Source of the DNA: JAWKWH01 sp040830725
GTDB lineage: Bacteria; Pseudomonadota; Alphaproteobacteria; Rhizobiales; Rhizobiaceae
Assembly (NCBI GenBank): GCA_040830725.1
Contig: JBFOMG010000024.1
Location: 3,921 to 67,920, forward strand
Length of the DNA stretch: 64,000 bases
Direction of reading: 5' to 3'
The stretch's first letter is position 1. Every line of letters begins with the position of its first letter. The position numbers were made by a program, and so were the translations under genes. The notes beneath the pieces were generated by a model. The model worked only from the letters and a program-made list of their open reading frames with translations. It had not been told where the DNA came from and made no database searches. This document shows, piece after piece, positions 55,849 through 64,000 of the stretch.

Positions 55849-57480
55849 ATGAGAGTTGATATCTACAAGAAGCTGATGGCAATGCAGGCGAGCAGGCGCG
55901 GTGTACTGAAAGGCGCTTCCGCACTCGGCGCAGCATCGATGTTGCCAGGCATGGCGACTAGCGCATTTTCTGCAAGTCATGGAAGCCTGCGTGCTGAAAT
56001 TCTCAAGATTCCAGGCGTTGGCGCTGGATCACCCGGCGATGCCGAGTGGCAGAAAGTCGGTGAAATGTGCCTCGGTGGCACCAAGGAAACCGTGCAAGAA
56101 GGCGAGTTTGCCGGCGTTGAACTGACCTTCATGGGCCTCAACAACCAGAACCTGCACAATTTCCTGTTCCGCGGCTTCTTGAAGCCCTGGGAAGCCTACA
56201 CCGGCGCCAAGATCAACTGGATTGACCTGGCGCAAGCCGACTACAATCCGCGCCTGCAGCAATCCATCGCCACAGGCACAGTCGATTTCGATATCGTCGA
56301 GATGGGCGCACCGTTTGAGGGTGATACTGCCGGCAAGGGCTTGCTTGATGAAATGCCCGATTGGGTGCCGGCACTGATCGAGGCCGATGACCTCGTGGCT
56401 TACCTGCAAGCACCTGTGGGTACGTGGGACGGCAAATCCTATCGCATTACCATCGATGGCGACTGCCATACCTTCGCGTATCGCACCGATTACTTCGGCG
56501 ACGGTTCGATCACCGGCAAGCCTGTTCCGACCACCTGGGAAGAAGTCAACGCGATTTCCAAAGAACTGGTTGGCAAGGAAGACCCGCTGACCGGGCTGCC
56601 GGCACATGGATACCTTGACCCGCTGAAGGGCTGGGGTGGCTTCGGCTTCTACTTCCTTGAAAATCGGGCGGCAGCCTATGCCAAACATCCTTCAGACCCG
56701 GCCTGGCTGTTCGATCCGGACACCATGAAGCCGCGCGTCAACAACCCTGCCTGGGTGCAGGCCATCCAGGACGTACTGGACCTGATCGCAGCCGGCGCCT
56801 ATCCCGCCGACCAGATCAACGCCGATCCCGGAACCACCGGGTTCCAGCAATTCCTGGCCGGTTCCGGCTCCATGTTGATGTGGTGGGGTGATATCGGCTC
56901 GAACGCCCGCACTTCCGATACATCCGTAGTCGGCGATGTGGTTGGATTCGGTATCAATCCGGGCGCCAGCCGCGTCTACAACGCCGCCAGCGGCGCGTGG
57001 GAGGACACGCCGAACGAAGCACCGAACATGGCCTATATCGGCTGGGGTGTTTACGTTACCAACCGTGTTTCCGGCGACAGCAAAAAGCGCAAGGCAGCGT
57101 GGTCGGCAGCGGCCCATCTGGGTGGCAAGGATCTGTCGCTGTGGACAGCGGCCTATCCGTCGGGCTTCCAGCCCTACCGGAACTCGCACTTCCTGTTCGA
57201 CGAGTGGGAAGAGGCGGGCTACGACCGGGCGTTCATCGAGGATTATCTCGGCTCCAACCGTGACAGCTACAATCATCCCAATGCCGCAATCGAGCCCCGC
57301 ATTCCGGGTATCTTCCAGTACTACTCGGTCGCAGAAGACGAGTTGGCGAAGGGTTATGCCGGCCAATATGGCTCGGCCCAGGAAACCGCGGACGCCATCG
57401 CGGCTGCGTGGGAGAAGATCACCGACCAGATCGGGCGTGAAAGCCAGATCAAGCTCTACAAGGCGAGCCTGGGGCTGTAG
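55849..57480 (+). CDS. ABC transporter sugar-binding protein, Tat-type leader
   Basis: A 543-residue family 1 extracellular solute-binding protein. Its leader contains SRRGVLKGASALGAASML, a twin-arginine motif, so export is probably in folded form through Tat. The mature part has PTTWEEVNAISKEL and WWGDIGSNARTS as expected for oligosaccharide or polyol receptors. At over 500 residues it is longer than usual (about 420). It is the first gene of the plus-strand transport operon, separated from the permeases by a hairpin. Confidence 0.88.
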   Translation: MRVDIYKKLMAMQASRRGVLKGASALGAASMLPGMATSAFSASHGSLRAEILKIPGVGAGSPGDAEWQKVGEMCLGGTKETVQEGEFAGVELTFMGLNNQNLHNFLFRGFLKPWEAYTGAKINWIDLAQADYNPRLQQSIATGTVDFDIVEMGAPFEGDTAGKGLLDEMPDWVPALIEADDLVAYLQAPVGTWDGKSYRITIDGDCHTFAYRTDYFGDGSITGKPVPTTWEEVNAISKELVGKEDPLTGLPAHGYLDPLKGWGGFGFYFLENRAAAYAKHPSDPAWLFDPDTMKPRVNNPAWVQAIQDVLDLIAAGAYPADQINADPGTTGFQQFLAGSGSMLMWWGDIGSNARTSDTSVVGDVVGFGINPGASRVYNAASGAWEDTPNEAPNMAYIGWGVYVTNRVSGDSKKRKAAWSAAAHLGGKDLSLWTAAYPSGFQPYRNSHFLFDEWEEAGYDRAFIEDYLGSNRDSYNHPNAAIEPRIPGIFQYYSVAEDELAKGYAGQYGSAQETADAIAAAWEKITDQIGRESQIKLYKASLGL

Positions 57481-57496
57481 TTCCAAAAATTTCAGC

Positions 57497-57519
57497 AGCC
57501 GGCCCCATCGGGGCCGGTT
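57497..57519 (+). terminator. Intercistronic hairpin after the binding-protein gene
   Basis: CCGGCCCC at 57499-57506 and GGGGCCGG at 57510-57517 form a perfect stem around ATC with no strong U run. Such hairpins often protect the binding-protein message and lower expression of the following permeases. Confidence 0.6.
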
Positions 57520-57575
57520 GTAATTCCCGCCCATACCGGCATGATCGCCTGCGGTGATACCCAGAAGATAGATTC

Positions 57576-58694
57576 ATGAGTCTAAGCCAAGGCGATCTCC
57601 TCCACACGATTGAAGCACAGACGATATCGGATAGCCGGAAACGTCTGGGTAAGCTCTTGCTCTGGGGTTCTTTTGCCCTGCTTACGGTTGCATTTCTGGT
57701 GCAGGCTTTCCGCGATGCCGGAATGACTGATTGGGGATTTGCCAACTGGCGCCCGGTTTTGTTTGCCTATTTCCTCTGGGCGTTCATGCTCTGTCTGTCT
57801 CGCGTGATGATCTATGGCGAACAGGGCAAGAAAGCGCTCTTCGTTCTGCCGGCCGCACTGTTCGTCATTTCCATGGTGGTGTTCCCGCTCTTGTTCGGGT
57901 TGTGGATCGCCTTTTCCGACTGGAACCTGTCCTCGCTGACCGGCCGGAAATTTAACGGCCTCGACAATGTTCGCCAGATGATGAGCGATCCCTTCTACTG
58001 GAATGCGCTCTACAACATGGTGATCTACACCATTGTCATCCTGGTCGAGTACGCAATCGCCTTCGGTCTCGCATTGCTCTTGAACGCCGACATCAGGGCG
58101 CGAAAATTCTGGCGGGTTACCTTCCTGTTACCGCTGATGCTGTCTCCCGTCGCCGTAAGCTGGATGATCGGCAAGTCGATGCTTGAGGTGCGCTTCGGCC
58201 CGTTGGCGCGCCTCGCCCGCTGGCTGGGCTGGGAAAATCCGTCCTTCTTCGGCTCACCCGAGATCGCAAAATTCACCATCATGGCGATGGACGCCTGGAC
58301 CTTCATTCCGTTCATGATGATCATGATCCTTGCCGGGCTTCAAGCGATGCCTCGCGAAGTCCTGGAAGCCGCAGAAGTCGACGGTGCCACACCCTGGCAA
58401 CGCTTCTGGGAAGTCACCTTCCCGCTCATGTTGCCGGTTTCGATCACCGCGATCATGATCCGCATCATCTTCAAGCTGAAGCTGGCCGACATCATCATAA
58501 ACGTGACATCCGGCGGCCCGGGAGGCGCCACCGACTCTGTTACCAGCTTCATATTCCGCGAGTATCGTGACCGCTCCAATGTCGGTTACGGAACACTGCT
58601 TGCCATCGTATATCTGATCGCCATTGTCATCTTCATGACAGCGATATTGAAACTGTCCGAACGTCTCGTCCGGCGGATGACGGGGACAGGCTGA
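57576..58694 (+). CDS. Sugar ABC transporter permease, MalF-like
   Basis: A 372-residue inner-membrane permease with about eight hydrophobic segments; two extra ones are at the N-terminus. The EAA loop is present as LEAAEVDGATPWQRFWEVTFPLMLP, which docks to the ATPase. It is coupled to the second permease through a TGATG overlap. It belongs with the binding protein upstream. Confidence 0.92.
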   Translation: MSLSQGDLLHTIEAQTISDSRKRLGKLLLWGSFALLTVAFLVQAFRDAGMTDWGFANWRPVLFAYFLWAFMLCLSRVMIYGEQGKKALFVLPAALFVISMVVFPLLFGLWIAFSDWNLSSLTGRKFNGLDNVRQMMSDPFYWNALYNMVIYTIVILVEYAIAFGLALLLNADIRARKFWRVTFLLPLMLSPVAVSWMIGKSMLEVRFGPLARLARWLGWENPSFFGSPEIAKFTIMAMDAWTFIPFMMIMILAGLQAMPREVLEAAEVDGATPWQRFWEVTFPLMLPVSITAIMIRIIFKLKLADIIINVTSGGPGGATDSVTSFIFREYRDRSNVGYGTLLAIVYLIAIVIFMTAILKLSERLVRRMTGTG

Positions 58695-59605
58695 TGACGG
58701 TGTTGGCAAATGATGACTTTGATCGCCGTCAACGCATGCGCTGGTGGACAATGCGTATCGTCGTCTACAGTCTGCTGATCATCTGGGCGATCATCTGCAT
58801 CTTCCCGATCTACTGGACCATCACCACGTCGTTCAAATTGGCCCCTGACGTGATGAAGGGCAATTTGATCCCGTTTGTCGATTATTGGCCGAGATGGCGC
58901 GGCTGGAAATCACTCGGCCTGTCTCCCGATACGCTGTTCAACACATCCACCGTGCGTGAGGAGTTTTTGAAGCGGTTTTTCAACTCGGTCATCATTTCAA
59001 CCGCCGCGTCGGCACTGGCAGTCGCGCTTGGTTCGCTGGCCGCTTATGGACTTAGCCGCTTCTCGTACAAATTCGGCTTCATGCGCAATTCAGATATTTC
59101 GTTCTTCTTCCTTTCGCAATTGATCCTTCCGCCGGTGGTTCTCGCGCTGCCGTTTCTCGTTCTTTACAAGCAGCTCGACATGCTCGACAGCCATGTCGGC
59201 ATGATCGCAATCTACACCCTGATGGTGTTGCCAATTGTTATCTGGATCATGCGCGACCAGTTTGCCTCGGTGCCGGTCGAACTGGAGGAGGCGGCACTCG
59301 TCGATGGGCTTTCAATCTGGGGGGCATTCTTCCGGATTGTCTTTCCACTGGTCCTGCCGGGCATCGTCGCGGCGTTCATCCTGTCGCTGGTGCTTTGCTG
59401 GAACGAGTACTTCTTTGCGGCTTTGCTTACGTCGACCGATGCCAAGACACTGCCAGTGATGATCGCAAGCCAAACCGGCAGTCAGGGGATCAACTGGTGG
59501 TCCATGGCCGCACTGTCTGCAGCCGGAATCCTGCCGCTGGTATTGATCGGAATTCTGCTCGAAAAACACATTATCAAGGGCATGACAGCCGGCGAGGTGA
59601 AGTAG
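58694..59605 (+). CDS. Sugar ABC transporter permease, MalG-like
   Basis: A 303-residue permease with six predicted helices. The EAA loop EEAALVDGLSIWGAFFRIVFP and the final LEKHIIKGMTAGEVK are typical of MalG-type subunits. It forms the channel with the preceding permease. Three bases separate its stop from the convergent isomerase gene, so no terminator is visible between the two operons. Confidence 0.92.
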   Translation: MTVLANDDFDRRQRMRWWTMRIVVYSLLIIWAIICIFPIYWTITTSFKLAPDVMKGNLIPFVDYWPRWRGWKSLGLSPDTLFNTSTVREEFLKRFFNSVIISTAASALAVALGSLAAYGLSRFSYKFGFMRNSDISFFFLSQLILPPVVLALPFLVLYKQLDMLDSHVGMIAIYTLMVLPIVIWIMRDQFASVPVELEEAALVDGLSIWGAFFRIVFPLVLPGIVAAFILSLVLCWNEYFFAALLTSTDAKTLPVMIASQTGSQGINWWSMAALSAAGILPLVLIGILLEKHIIKGMTAGEVK

Positions 59606-59608
59606 AAA

Positions 59609-60166
59609 TCACTCCATATTCGTGTGACGGACGCGCATCGATTCAGCTGATTCGTCAAGTTTCGCGCGCAATTCTGCAACCATCAGTTCGAACAGAAAGA
59701 ACAGTGCGCCTTCATAGACCGAACCCATCGGCAATATGCTGTCTGGCGCGGCCGTTGCATCGCTCGCCATGGTTTGCGCCGGTATGGTGAGAATGAGATC
59801 CGCCAGTGCTGCAGCAGCTGTGTCCGGCTCAGCAGTCAGAAAGACGGTTTTCGCACCAGCCTTCTGTGCTGTCGCCAGATGCGCATTGACGGTCGCCAAC
59901 TCTCCGGGACCAGCAGACACGACCAGCACATCGCCATCGCCAAGCGGCGGCATTGTAGTGTCGCCGACATAGCCAACATCGAGTCCAAGGTGAAACAGCC
60001 GCATGGCAAAGCCGCGCATTTGGTAGCCTTCGCGGCCGCAACCATAGATGCCGATCCTGCTAGCCGACGCGATTATTTCGCAGGCCCTGTTCACCTCCTC
60101 CTGATCGATGATGGACAGTGCCTCACCAACTGTCTGCAGCGCTTTCTGCAAGCGGCTGTCGGTCAT
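59609..60166 (-). CDS. SIS-domain sugar-phosphate isomerase, HxlB-like
   Basis: A 185-residue sugar isomerase-fold protein. It matches 6-phospho-3-hexuloisomerase (HxlB): the loop YGCGREGYQMRGFAMRLFHLG corresponds to the phosphosugar-binding GxGRS region, and VVSAGPGELATV is the second loop. HxlB converts 3-hexulose 6-phosphate to fructose 6-phosphate, but no HxlA partner is encoded nearby, so it may isomerise another sugar phosphate. It is the last gene of the four-gene minus operon; its ATG overlaps the kinase stop by one base. Confidence 0.85.
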   Translation of the reverse strand: MTDSRLQKALQTVGEALSIIDQEEVNRACEIIASASRIGIYGCGREGYQMRGFAMRLFHLGLDVGYVGDTTMPPLGDGDVLVVSAGPGELATVNAHLATAQKAGAKTVFLTAEPDTAAAALADLILTIPAQTMASDATAAPDSILPMGSVYEGALFFLFELMVAELRAKLDESAESMRVRHTNME

Positions 60167-61659
60167 CACCCGGTCTCTGGCATAAGATTGGCTGTTTGAC
60201 CGTACAAACGTTCAAACAATGCGAGATGTTTGTCAAAAACCGCCCGATTGTCCGGTTCGGGAGCAATCGTCTCCGCTACCGGGTTCCAGCTCTCGATGTC
60301 CTCAATCGATGCCGCTCCAATCGCCACCGCTGCCAGAAAGGCATCGCCATAGGAAGCGCCTATGGTTCGCTCGCGCACGGTCTGCGCCATCTCAGTCGCA
60401 TCGCAAGTCGACTGCAGCCAGATCCGGTTTTTCGTTCCACCGCCAACGGCGAATAGTTGTTCGGGCGGTGCGCCGGCATCCGCGTAGGTGCGGATAATGT
60501 GCCCGGTGCCAAGCGCAATACCTTCCAGGAGCGCCCGGAACATGTCCGCGCGGGTATGGGTCAGGTTCAGGCCGAGCCACACGCCTCTTGCATGCGGGTC
60601 GTTGACCGGTGTTCGCTGGCCGGAGAAATAGGGCAGCATGACCAGCCCGTTGGCACCCGGCGGCGACATGTCTGCCTCGCTGACCAGACTCGGAAAGGCA
60701 TCTTCCACCGGCAGATCGCGCGCAAATTGGTCGCGGAACCAATGGGTCAATGTGCCCGCCGTGTGCAACCCGGACATGGAAGCATGCTGTCCCTCGAACA
60801 GCCAGGGCGCATACCACAGACGCGAATCTCTGACCGGCGTATCTGTTGGCATGATGATAAAAATGGACGACCCGTACATCATCATCATCTTGCCTGGCGA
60901 AGTGACACCCACACTTACAGCTTCAGCAGCCGCATCGACCGTACCGGTCAGCACCGGTGTTCCGGCAGCCAGGCCGGTTTCGGCTGCAGCACCAGATGTA
61001 ACCTCGCCCGCGATTTCAGTAGACCACAGGATCTCTGGAAGTTTATGCAGCTCGACAATGTCGTCGGTCAGCCCCGAAGTCCAAGAGAGGTTGTCCGCGT
61101 CGTAAAGCGGCGAAGTGTTGGCAGCCGTATACTGATCGATGACTGCCCGGCCGGTCAGCTTGTAGACGAGATAAGTTGTTGAAGTGTGGATGCTCTCGGT
61201 CTTGGCAAAGATCTCGGGCCGGTTTCGCTTCAGCCACAGGATTTTCGGGCCGACGGATTGTGCTGAAAGCGCGTTCCCGCAGCTATTCAGGATCGTCTCT
61301 TCGCCGATCTCGTTATTGAGATCTTCGATCTCGCGGTGGGCACGGGTATCGACGCCGTAAAGAACGCCATTCATCAACGCATTTCCCGACGCATCGACCG
61401 GCAACATGCACGGGCCAATCGCGCTGCAGCCAATCGCCTTGATTGACTTCGGATCAACACGGCTGGTTGCCAGAAGTTCGCCCGTCAGGTGGACGAAATC
61501 GCCCCACCAGTCCTGATCGGGATCATGCTCCGCCCAACCCGCCTGCGGCACCAGCATCTTGTGTTTGCGGGCTGCCTGCGCAACGATCTCGCCATCCCCG
61601 TCGATAAGCACTCCCTTTGATTCATATGTTCCGATATCAACGCCAAGCGTGTAGCTCAT
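60166..61659 (-). CDS. FGGY-family carbohydrate kinase, xylulokinase-like
   Basis: A 497-residue sugar kinase. The N-terminal ATPase-fold motif TLGVDIGTYESKGVLID, the substrate-region GWAEHDPDQDWW and the C-terminal FAVGGGTKNRIWLQ define the FGGY family. It phosphorylates a pentulose or similar ketose after uptake. Its start overlaps the M42 gene stop by four bases. A ribokinase and this kinase together suggest that the locus handles more than one sugar or a disaccharide-like substrate. Confidence 0.88.
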   Translation of the reverse strand: MSYTLGVDIGTYESKGVLIDGDGEIVAQAARKHKMLVPQAGWAEHDPDQDWWGDFVHLTGELLATSRVDPKSIKAIGCSAIGPCMLPVDASGNALMNGVLYGVDTRAHREIEDLNNEIGEETILNSCGNALSAQSVGPKILWLKRNRPEIFAKTESIHTSTTYLVYKLTGRAVIDQYTAANTSPLYDADNLSWTSGLTDDIVELHKLPEILWSTEIAGEVTSGAAAETGLAAGTPVLTGTVDAAAEAVSVGVTSPGKMMMMYGSSIFIIMPTDTPVRDSRLWYAPWLFEGQHASMSGLHTAGTLTHWFRDQFARDLPVEDAFPSLVSEADMSPPGANGLVMLPYFSGQRTPVNDPHARGVWLGLNLTHTRADMFRALLEGIALGTGHIIRTYADAGAPPEQLFAVGGGTKNRIWLQSTCDATEMAQTVRERTIGASYGDAFLAAVAIGAASIEDIESWNPVAETIAPEPDNRAVFDKHLALFERLYGQTANLMPETG

Positions 61660-62765
61660 TGTTCAAAATCGTCCCTGTCGAGTGAAAATTCGCTGTCAAT
61701 CATTGGCAAGGCCGCGAGAAGTAATTCAGCGAGCCCGGTGAGGTCATTGAGGTCGCACATTTCCAGCGACGAATGGGTGTACCGGCACGGAAACCCGACA
61801 TCGATCGCTGCAACCCCCTGTTCTACCAGTTGCACATAAGAGGTTTCAGTCAACACGCCGGATTGGGCGCTGCGCTGAAGCGGTAAACCGGCCGCAGAGG
61901 CCGCCTTTTCGAACAGCGCAGGCAGCGCCGGATGCGGGATCGTGCCGTTCAACGTGCCGCGACCATGGAATGAGTAGAGGCTGATCCCCGGTCCGCCACC
62001 CAGTGCAACACTGGTACGTTCCGTCATGTCTGGTGTGTCGCCGGTCAGCAACAGATCGAGCTGGATGGCAATATCCGGCTTCAGGGCCTGCGCTGCGGTC
62101 AGTGCGCCACGTAAATTGAACTCTTCCTGTACCGAGAAAACAATGTGCACAGTCGGCGTATTATCTATTCCAGCCAAATGCCGCGCCACTTCGAGCAACA
62201 CTGCACAACCCGCCCGGTCATCAACAGCCGTGCCGGCGATCCGGTCCGGCGGAAATGATAGAACATTCGGCCGATAGACGACGGGAGTGCCAACTTCGAT
62301 ACCGGCATTGCGCACGGTTCCCGCCCCAACCAGCCCGGTATCAACATAGAGTTCCTGATAAGGAACCACGCGATATTTTTCATCCGGAGCAGTGGCGTGG
62401 TGGCTTTTGTTGGCGATGATGCCAGGATGATCCCTTCCCTCTCCTATTTGAAACAATACCGGTTGCGACGCCAGCGCCCGCTCGGGCACGCCTCCGACAC
62501 GCTCAAGCCGAACAAATCCGTCTTCCTCGATTTTGCGCACCATGAAGCCTAGCTGGTCCATGTGGGTAAACAGCATTACCGTTGGAGATGCTTCATCGCC
62601 CGGAACAGTCGCTATCAGATTGCCAAGCCTGTCGGTCGACGTTTCAAGCCCCTCATTGCGCAACAGTTTCTTGATGTGACTGCGTACCCGGCCCTCATAT
62701 CCGCACAATCCGGGGATCATCATCAGATCGCACAGGTCGCGTTCAATATTGGTGCGCGAAACCAT
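61656..62765 (-). CDS. M42-family metalloaminopeptidase-like enzyme, SgcX-like
   Basis: A 369-residue zinc enzyme of the M42/M20 fold. The metal-site motifs are FTHMDQLGFMV, AVDDRAGCAVLLEV and FSVQEEFNLRGA (two Glu), with DVGFPCRYTHSSLEM near the end. Family members include tetrahedral aminopeptidases and sugar-operon proteins of unsettled function such as SgcX. Here it is coupled to the kinase gene. A peptide or glyco-amide could be the substrate; this is not decided by sequence. Confidence 0.85.
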   Translation of the reverse strand: MVSRTNIERDLCDLMMIPGLCGYEGRVRSHIKKLLRNEGLETSTDRLGNLIATVPGDEASPTVMLFTHMDQLGFMVRKIEEDGFVRLERVGGVPERALASQPVLFQIGEGRDHPGIIANKSHHATAPDEKYRVVPYQELYVDTGLVGAGTVRNAGIEVGTPVVYRPNVLSFPPDRIAGTAVDDRAGCAVLLEVARHLAGIDNTPTVHIVFSVQEEFNLRGALTAAQALKPDIAIQLDLLLTGDTPDMTERTSVALGGGPGISLYSFHGRGTLNGTIPHPALPALFEKAASAAGLPLQRSAQSGVLTETSYVQLVEQGVAAIDVGFPCRYTHSSLEMCDLNDLTGLAELLLAALPMIDSEFSLDRDDFEQ

Positions 62766-62771
62766 GGTCCG

Positions 62772-63584
62772 TTATTCGCCCCTTGCCTGTCGAACCAGCG
62801 TCATGAATTCCGCCGCACGGTCCGGATCGACCGGGTTCCAGGTATCGCCATCAACCTTGAGGCAGGAGCCGACAATGCATCCGTCCGCCACCGCAAACGT
62901 GTCAGCGACAGTGTTGTGTTTGACCCCGGTATTGGCCAGAACCGGTGTATCGGCAAGCACCTGCTTGACGCTCTCCAGTTCCTCCATTTTTGCCGCTTCA
63001 CCGGTGATTTGCCCTGAAACCAGCACGGCATCAGGCAGACTTGAAAATACGGTGCTGCGCGCCCGGTCAGCCAGCGACCTGCTGTCAAGCGAGGCAGCAA
63101 ATTCCGCCGAAATATTGTAGAGGACGGCAAGATCCGCTCGTCCGAGCCGGTTTCGGTAACGAATGGCCTTGCCGGCATCGGGTGCCCATACGCCCATGTC
63201 AGAGGCATAAACGCCGGTAAAGATTTCACGCACGAAACTTGCGCCGGTCGCTGCAGCCAGCGCCATTGTCGCCATCGGATCCCATAACACATTGACGCCA
63301 AACGGGATTGTCAGTTCGGATCGCAGGCAGCCAATGGCATAGGCCATTGACGCAGTGGACGCGGTATCGACCTGCAACTCATATGGCCGGTCGTTCTCAT
63401 TGCCAAACATGACTGCGTCAAACCCGGCTGCCAGAAGCGCGCTGAGATCCTTGCGGGCCGCATCCACGATCCCATCAATGCCGCTGTCTTGATCATGAAG
63501 CGGGCTGCCGGGCAGCGCGCCCAGATGAACCATTGCAATCGCCGGTTTTTTGCCCCCGAAAACCCGATCAAACTGGCCAGCCAT
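62772..63584 (-). CDS. BtpA/SgcQ-family TIM-barrel protein
   Basis: A 270-residue barrel protein. The start PAIAMVHLGALPGSPLHDQD and the later AVMFGNENDRPYEL, GVNVLWDPMATMALAAATGASFVREIFTGVY are typical of the BtpA family. BtpA was named for photosystem I stability in cyanobacteria, but most members, such as E. coli SgcQ, sit in sugar operons and may act on phosphorylated nucleosides or sugars. It opens the four-gene operon, six bases upstream of the M42 gene. Confidence 0.87.
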   Translation of the reverse strand: MAGQFDRVFGGKKPAIAMVHLGALPGSPLHDQDSGIDGIVDAARKDLSALLAAGFDAVMFGNENDRPYELQVDTASTASMAYAIGCLRSELTIPFGVNVLWDPMATMALAAATGASFVREIFTGVYASDMGVWAPDAGKAIRYRNRLGRADLAVLYNISAEFAASLDSRSLADRARSTVFSSLPDAVLVSGQITGEAAKMEELESVKQVLADTPVLANTGVKHNTVADTFAVADGCIVGSCLKVDGDTWNPVDPDRAAEFMTLVRQARGE

Positions 63585-63697
63585 CGCAATCCCTCACTTG
63601 AAAAGATCAAGCTATCACCGCAAGTTGGCTCAAGACAACCACGCATGGTCCCGATGCGTTCAGCACCGGGTTCGCCGCGGCACCGGGAGAGCAGAGA

Positions 63698-64000
63698 ATG
63701 AATTTTCGTCACTGGGAAAGACTGAAGGGAAAAGGTCTCGATTTCTCGGAGCTCGGCTTTGGAACCGCACCCCTGGGCAATCTTTACAAAGCGATCAGCG
63801 ATGAGGAGGCTCGTGCAACCCTGGATGCTGCGTGGGACACTGGTTGCCGGTATTTCGACACGGCGCCGCTCTATGGCCTTGGCCTTTCCGAAACCCGTCT
63901 GAATTCCTTTTTACGCGGCAAGACGCGGGATGACTACGTGCTGTCGACCAAGGTCGGAAGATTGCTCGAGGTGTGCAGGCCGGAGGAACGCACGGGCATC
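63698..64000 (+). CDS. Aldo/keto reductase, N-terminal part (runs off the window)
   Basis: The 101 codons present start MNFRHWERLKGKGLDFSELG and contain FGTAPLGNLYKAISDEEARAT, then YFDTAPLYGLGLSE with the catalytic Asp and Tyr. This pattern matches the D-threo-aldose/L-fucose dehydrogenase and pyridoxal dehydrogenase branch. It is divergent from the BtpA operon across 113 bases and could supply the oxidation step for the same sugar, in line with the FucU-type mutarotase gene. Confidence 0.85.
   Translation, partial: MNFRHWERLKGKGLDFSELGFGTAPLGNLYKAISDEEARATLDAAWDTGCRYFDTAPLYGLGLSETRLNSFLRGKTRDDYVLSTKVGRLLEVCRPEERTGI

Overview
The window looks like chromosomal DNA from an alphaproteobacterium, probably of the order Hyphomicrobiales (Rhizobiales). 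Reasons are the moderately GC-rich codon use, the katG/oxyR divergent pair, GuaA and RsmB of alphaproteobacterial type, a DUF1127 protein, and many ABC importers for organic substrates. I see no rRNA, tRNA, insertion sequence, phage gene or CRISPR array. Gene density is high and most neighbours are translationally coupled.

Layout. 1-6534 is a surface-glycan region: a truncated UDP-GlcNAc 2-epimerase, a 2-oxoglutarate/Fe(II) oxygenase, a sulfotransferase, and a 1189-residue protein joining a sulfotransferase, a coiled coil and two glycosyltransferases. 6691-22557 is mostly housekeeping and regulation: guaA, an ArsR/SRPBCC pair with its own operators, a small secreted basic protein, a seven-PAS hybrid histidine kinase with an OmpR-type regulator, DUF1127 plus an alpha/beta hydrolase, a nucleosidase, a thioesterase, RsmB, and katG facing oxyR. 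22590-28957 holds a GATase/AraC regulator facing an operon of a choline-sulfatase-like enzyme, a Rieske oxygenase with the bridging Glu known from carnitine and betaine oxygenases, two SDRs and a carnitine/gulonate-dehydrogenase-like enzyme. This looks like catabolism of a (possibly sulfated) quaternary ammonium compound. A ParA-like ATPase follows.

29785-52853 is the most unusual part: 20 consecutive minus-strand genes. In transcription order they encode a branched-chain-amino-acid-type binding protein, an iron alcohol dehydrogenase, an AraC regulator, and two permeases with an ATPase. Next comes a second ATPase fused to a UPF0261 (Tm-1) domain, followed by its TIM-barrel partner. A giant flotillin with a 44-residue coiled-coil repeat and two SRPBCC proteins come next, then a molybdenum hydroxylase (FAD, 2Fe-2S, and a molybdopterin subunit split into two ORFs) with MoxR and VWA maturation proteins. 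The run ends with an amidohydrolase, a metallo-beta-lactamase-fold hydrolase and an SMP-30/isochorismatase fusion. I infer an import, oxidise and hydrolyse pathway for an unknown compound, with membrane-organised oxidation.

53085-64000 is a carbohydrate locus: ribokinase, FucU-type mutarotase and an ABC ATPase on one strand, facing a binding protein and two permeases. A further operon (HxlB-like isomerase, FGGY kinase, M42 peptidase-like enzyme, BtpA/SgcQ protein) faces an aldo/keto reductase that runs off the end. The M42 + BtpA pair recalls the E. coli sgc operon, but here it sits beside an ABC importer rather than a PTS.

Functional assignments come from motif reading only. Substrates of all three catabolic regions are unknown.
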